Origin: a virus
DNA: 21,979 bases
Direction: 5' to 3' (one strand)
Virus record (IMG/VR): IMGVR_UViG_3300035698_024313
Location: 1-21,979 of that record
Of this stretch, positions 20,044-21,979 are shown one piece after another. The notes under the pieces are model-generated. The model had not been told where the DNA came from and ran no database searches. It worked only from the letters and a program-made list of their open reading frames with translations. Every line of letters starts with the position of its first letter. Position 1 is the first letter of the stretch. The translations under genes were made by a program, and so were the position numbers.

Positions 20044-21750
20044 TTATTTTTTATTTTTTTCATCTTCAGCAGTTATTCTGCCATAATTTCCTTCACTATC
20101 TTGAGCCCAAAGTAAATCTTCGTGAGCATAAATATGAACTCTTAAACTAGCTCTATACTTTTCTTTTGTAGAATAGAAAACTGCTTGGTGTTCTTTAATA
20201 TGGACTTTATGATTATCGCTTTTATTTGGGTCAAGTACTTCTCCTTTATTCATCTCTCCATTTTCTTTTTTAGCTGCTTTCTTTGCTTCAGCACTGGTTT
20301 GAGATTTTTCTAAACTCTTCTTAGGTTCTTTTTCTTTTAGTTTATCAGTTTGAGTTTTAGCCTTACCTCCAGCAAAATCCTTTAAAGGAGTAGCAATACC
20401 ATTATGAACAATATAGAATTCATCCGCCCAAGTCTCATTAACCATTTCTAAGCCTATTCTCTTTCTTGCTTCATTAAAGCTTCTAGTTCCATACATAAAT
20501 GATTTACTAGCTTCCTCTACTCTCTTTGAACTATCTTCTAAATCAATATCTTGAAAGTCTAATCGCCAATCCTTAATGCCAAAAGAATCGACAATAACAT
20601 CTTGAGTTATTCTATTACAAATAGCATTTCTTAAAGGTTTAACTACTCTCTGATAAAAGCTCTTGGCTTCTTCGTTACTAGTTGCTCGATTACTGCCTTC
20701 GGGTTGGCTAATCATTATCATAGGAACACCGTACATACCTGCTACTTGTTTTAAGCCGAAGGTTAATAATTGTAGATAGTCCATATCCTGCGGAGATAGT
20801 CCTAAAGCTTCGGCGTCTGCATTATTATAAAGAACCAATGCTTTACCTGCGTTAGATGCTCCTTGAAAGTTCTTTTCAAAGAATAAACTAAATTCTAATG
20901 CTTCAGTTGAGCTTGTTCCTTCAGGAAGTCTAATCTTTAATGGCGGTTTACCTGAATTTTCAAAAGTTTTAATATTATAGATTAAAGCCAATAAAATTAA
21001 TTGCATCACCGACTGATTATCTTCAAATAATGCTCTACCATAAATTTTACCCCTTGGGTCAGGTCGTTTAAAATGAATAACCTCACCCATTTCATAAACT
21101 ATTTTCTTATCTTCGGCTTTGCTTGCTTCTGCAAAAGGAACATAAAGCTCATAGCCGATAGGGATATTAATTCCTGCTTTTCTCTTATCTACATCAACAA
21201 GGATTTTCATATCCTCACTAGGTAATATATACATCTCAGCTATCTCTCCTTTTTCTCCTGCTTTACTTTCTGCATAAACTTTCTCTATGTAAGAATTACC
21301 AAAAGCATAGAAATTAGTGACAACATTTTGAACAATATCTTCGATAGTTGCATCTGGGTTTGGAGCATTAAAAAATTCAATAAGTCTTTTTAAATTTTTC
21401 TTATTAGCCTTGACACCAGGAACAGGTTGCAATAAATAACCAGCCCCAGTAACAGCAGACCTAATTCTATCAGCACATTGCGGAGACCCAGGAGCTTCGG
21501 AAAAAACATTATAAATTAAATTCCAACTCTTATTTGGGTCTAATTCAGCTGCTTTAAAATTCTTTTTTGTAGCTGTTGAAGTATACTCTGCAATTCTACC
21601 ATAAGACATCGAACTTTTTGTAAGTTCTTTTGCAGTATCTTCAGCCCATTTGACTTTTTCATTACCAAGCCTATTTTCTACTTCATCTTTAATCATATCC
21701 GAAGCTACATTTGATAATAGTCTTTGGACCAATGATTTTCTCTTTTTCAT
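20044..21750 (-). CDS. Portal protein (HK97/SPP1-like phage portal)
   Basis: The 568-residue protein forms the dodecameric ring at the head vertex through which DNA enters and leaves. Residues about 70-430 match the Phage_portal family: FSEAPGSPQCADRIRSAVTG, NFYAFGNSYIEKVY, MYILPSEDMKI, GEVIHFKRPDPRGKIYGRA, and GMYGVPMIMI followed by an Asn-Arg-Ala-Thr-Ser-Asn-Glu-Glu motif. The C-terminus is lysine/glutamate-rich and ends with a small domain containing DPNKSDNHKVHIKEHQAVFY. It lies between the terminase end and the MuF gene, the usual order. No SD is seen; the start context is an A/T-rich stretch. Confidence 0.93.
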   Translation of the reverse strand: MKKRKSLVQRLLSNVASDMIKDEVENRLGNEKVKWAEDTAKELTKSSMSYGRIAEYTSTATKKNFKAAELDPNKSWNLIYNVFSEAPGSPQCADRIRSAVTGAGYLLQPVPGVKANKKNLKRLIEFFNAPNPDATIEDIVQNVVTNFYAFGNSYIEKVYAESKAGEKGEIAEMYILPSEDMKILVDVDKRKAGINIPIGYELYVPFAEASKAEDKKIVYEMGEVIHFKRPDPRGKIYGRALFEDNQSVMQLILLALIYNIKTFENSGKPPLKIRLPEGTSSTEALEFSLFFEKNFQGASNAGKALVLYNNADAEALGLSPQDMDYLQLLTFGLKQVAGMYGVPMIMISQPEGSNRATSNEEAKSFYQRVVKPLRNAICNRITQDVIVDSFGIKDWRLDFQDIDLEDSSKRVEEASKSFMYGTRSFNEARKRIGLEMVNETWADEFYIVHNGIATPLKDFAGGKAKTQTDKLKEKEPKKSLEKSQTSAEAKKAAKKENGEMNKGEVLDPNKSDNHKVHIKEHQAVFYSTKEKYRASLRVHIYAHEDLLWAQDSEGNYGRITAEDEKNKK

Positions 21751-21850
21751 AAGATTAAGATTAAAATTAAATTACTAAAAGCGAGAAATAATTACCTGAT
21801 AGCCCCCGTTAAGAAAAGTATCGAGTAAATTACCTCGCATTTTCAATAAT
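21751..21850 (-). promoter_or_regulatory. Terminase-portal gap with weak promoter-like boxes
   Basis: This 100-base gap holds TTGAAA (21846-21841) and GATACT (21822-21817) with an 18-base spacer, a weak -35/-10 pair pointing at the portal. It also has a possible GCGAG/CTCGC stem (21838-21834 with 21785-21781) around a GGGGG stretch. A 21-codon frame lies inside but has no support. The portal could equally be read from upstream. Confidence 0.25.
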
Positions 21851-21979
21851 CTAACCTATATTTGATTCATTAAGTACTCTTGTTCCTTCACTACCACCTG
21901 CTATAACTATCCCAATGCCCCCAACTGACTTATTACAATGCCAGCATACGCCAGCAACACTATCAGCCACATCTTTAGA
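21851..21979 (-). CDS. terL: Terminase large subunit, C-terminal end (partial)
   Basis: Only the last 42 codons are in the window. They begin SKDVADSVAGVCWHC, and K-D-V-x-D-x-x-A-G is the end of the terminase nuclease domain, where the Asp helps bind metal. The enzyme's N-terminal ATPase and the rest of the nuclease would lie beyond 21979. It cuts and pumps DNA into the head through the portal encoded next. The tail after the motif (ending NESNIG) is unremarkable apart from the CWHC pair. Confidence 0.8.
   Translation of the reverse strand, partial: SKDVADSVAGVCWHCNKSVGGIGIVIAGGSEGTRVLNESNIG

Noticed and set aside
21771-21836. 21-codon frame between terminase and portal
   Set aside because: Very short, and no spacing or composition evidence supports translation.
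1-21979. CRISPR array, insertion sequence, attachment site or tRNA
   Set aside because: I saw no regularly spaced direct repeats, no transposase, no integrase and no tRNA-like sequence.
1-21979. Recoded genetic code (TGA as Trp or Gly)
   Set aside because: Genes run full length with the standard code, and TGA is used as a stop at 17742-17744.

Overview
The window reads as part of the morphogenesis region of a low-GC tailed bacteriophage (Caudoviricetes, HK97-fold capsid). All recognisable genes lie on the minus strand, so the transcription order runs from high to low coordinates. The order is: end of the large terminase subunit, portal, MuF-like minor head protein, about 11 kb of small genes and sugar-modifying enzymes, prohead protease fused to an acidic scaffold-like tail, major capsid protein, small probable virion proteins, three more glycosyltransferases, a putative virion protein, an HNH endonuclease, and the first codons of a further gene. 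No tail, lysis, replication or integration gene is visible.

Host: unknown bacterium. Two promoters with good -35/-10 boxes and 16-17 bp spacing (7961-7988 and 647-675) point to a housekeeping sigma-70-type polymerase. Shine-Dalgarno sequences are nearly absent. Many starts instead sit in the context AAATTTATG. Missing SD is seen in Bacteroidota and some candidate phyla, but the promoters do not look like the Bacteroidota type, so I do not assign a host. TGA is a normal stop (17742-17744).

Layout: (1) 21979-19093, packaging and portal/MuF. (2) 19088-16145, small unknown genes plus zinc-ribbon proteins, a thioredoxin-like protein and a papain-family cysteine protease. (3) 16140-8031, an island with a GT4, a GT2, a 905-residue fusion of three GT-A domains with one GT-D domain, two SAM methyltransferase-like proteins, a deviant peptide deformylase, zinc-ribbon proteins, and two small genes (53 and 43 codons). 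(4) 7988-7838, a noncoding leader with a strong promoter followed by an intrinsic terminator. (5) 7785-5222, protease/scaffold and major capsid genes ending in a terminator. (6) 5186-690, small proteins and three further glycosyltransferases. (7) 690-1, an HNH gene with its own promoter/operator, a structured noncoding patch and the start of the next gene.

The main biological reading is inference. Six glycosyltransferase genes carrying about nine catalytic domains, plus two methyltransferases, are woven between head genes with spacings of only a few bases. This suggests a late-expressed system that builds a methylated glycan on virion proteins or modifies host glycans. Genes are mostly separated by 1-20 bases (often exactly 4), which supports long polycistronic transcripts.
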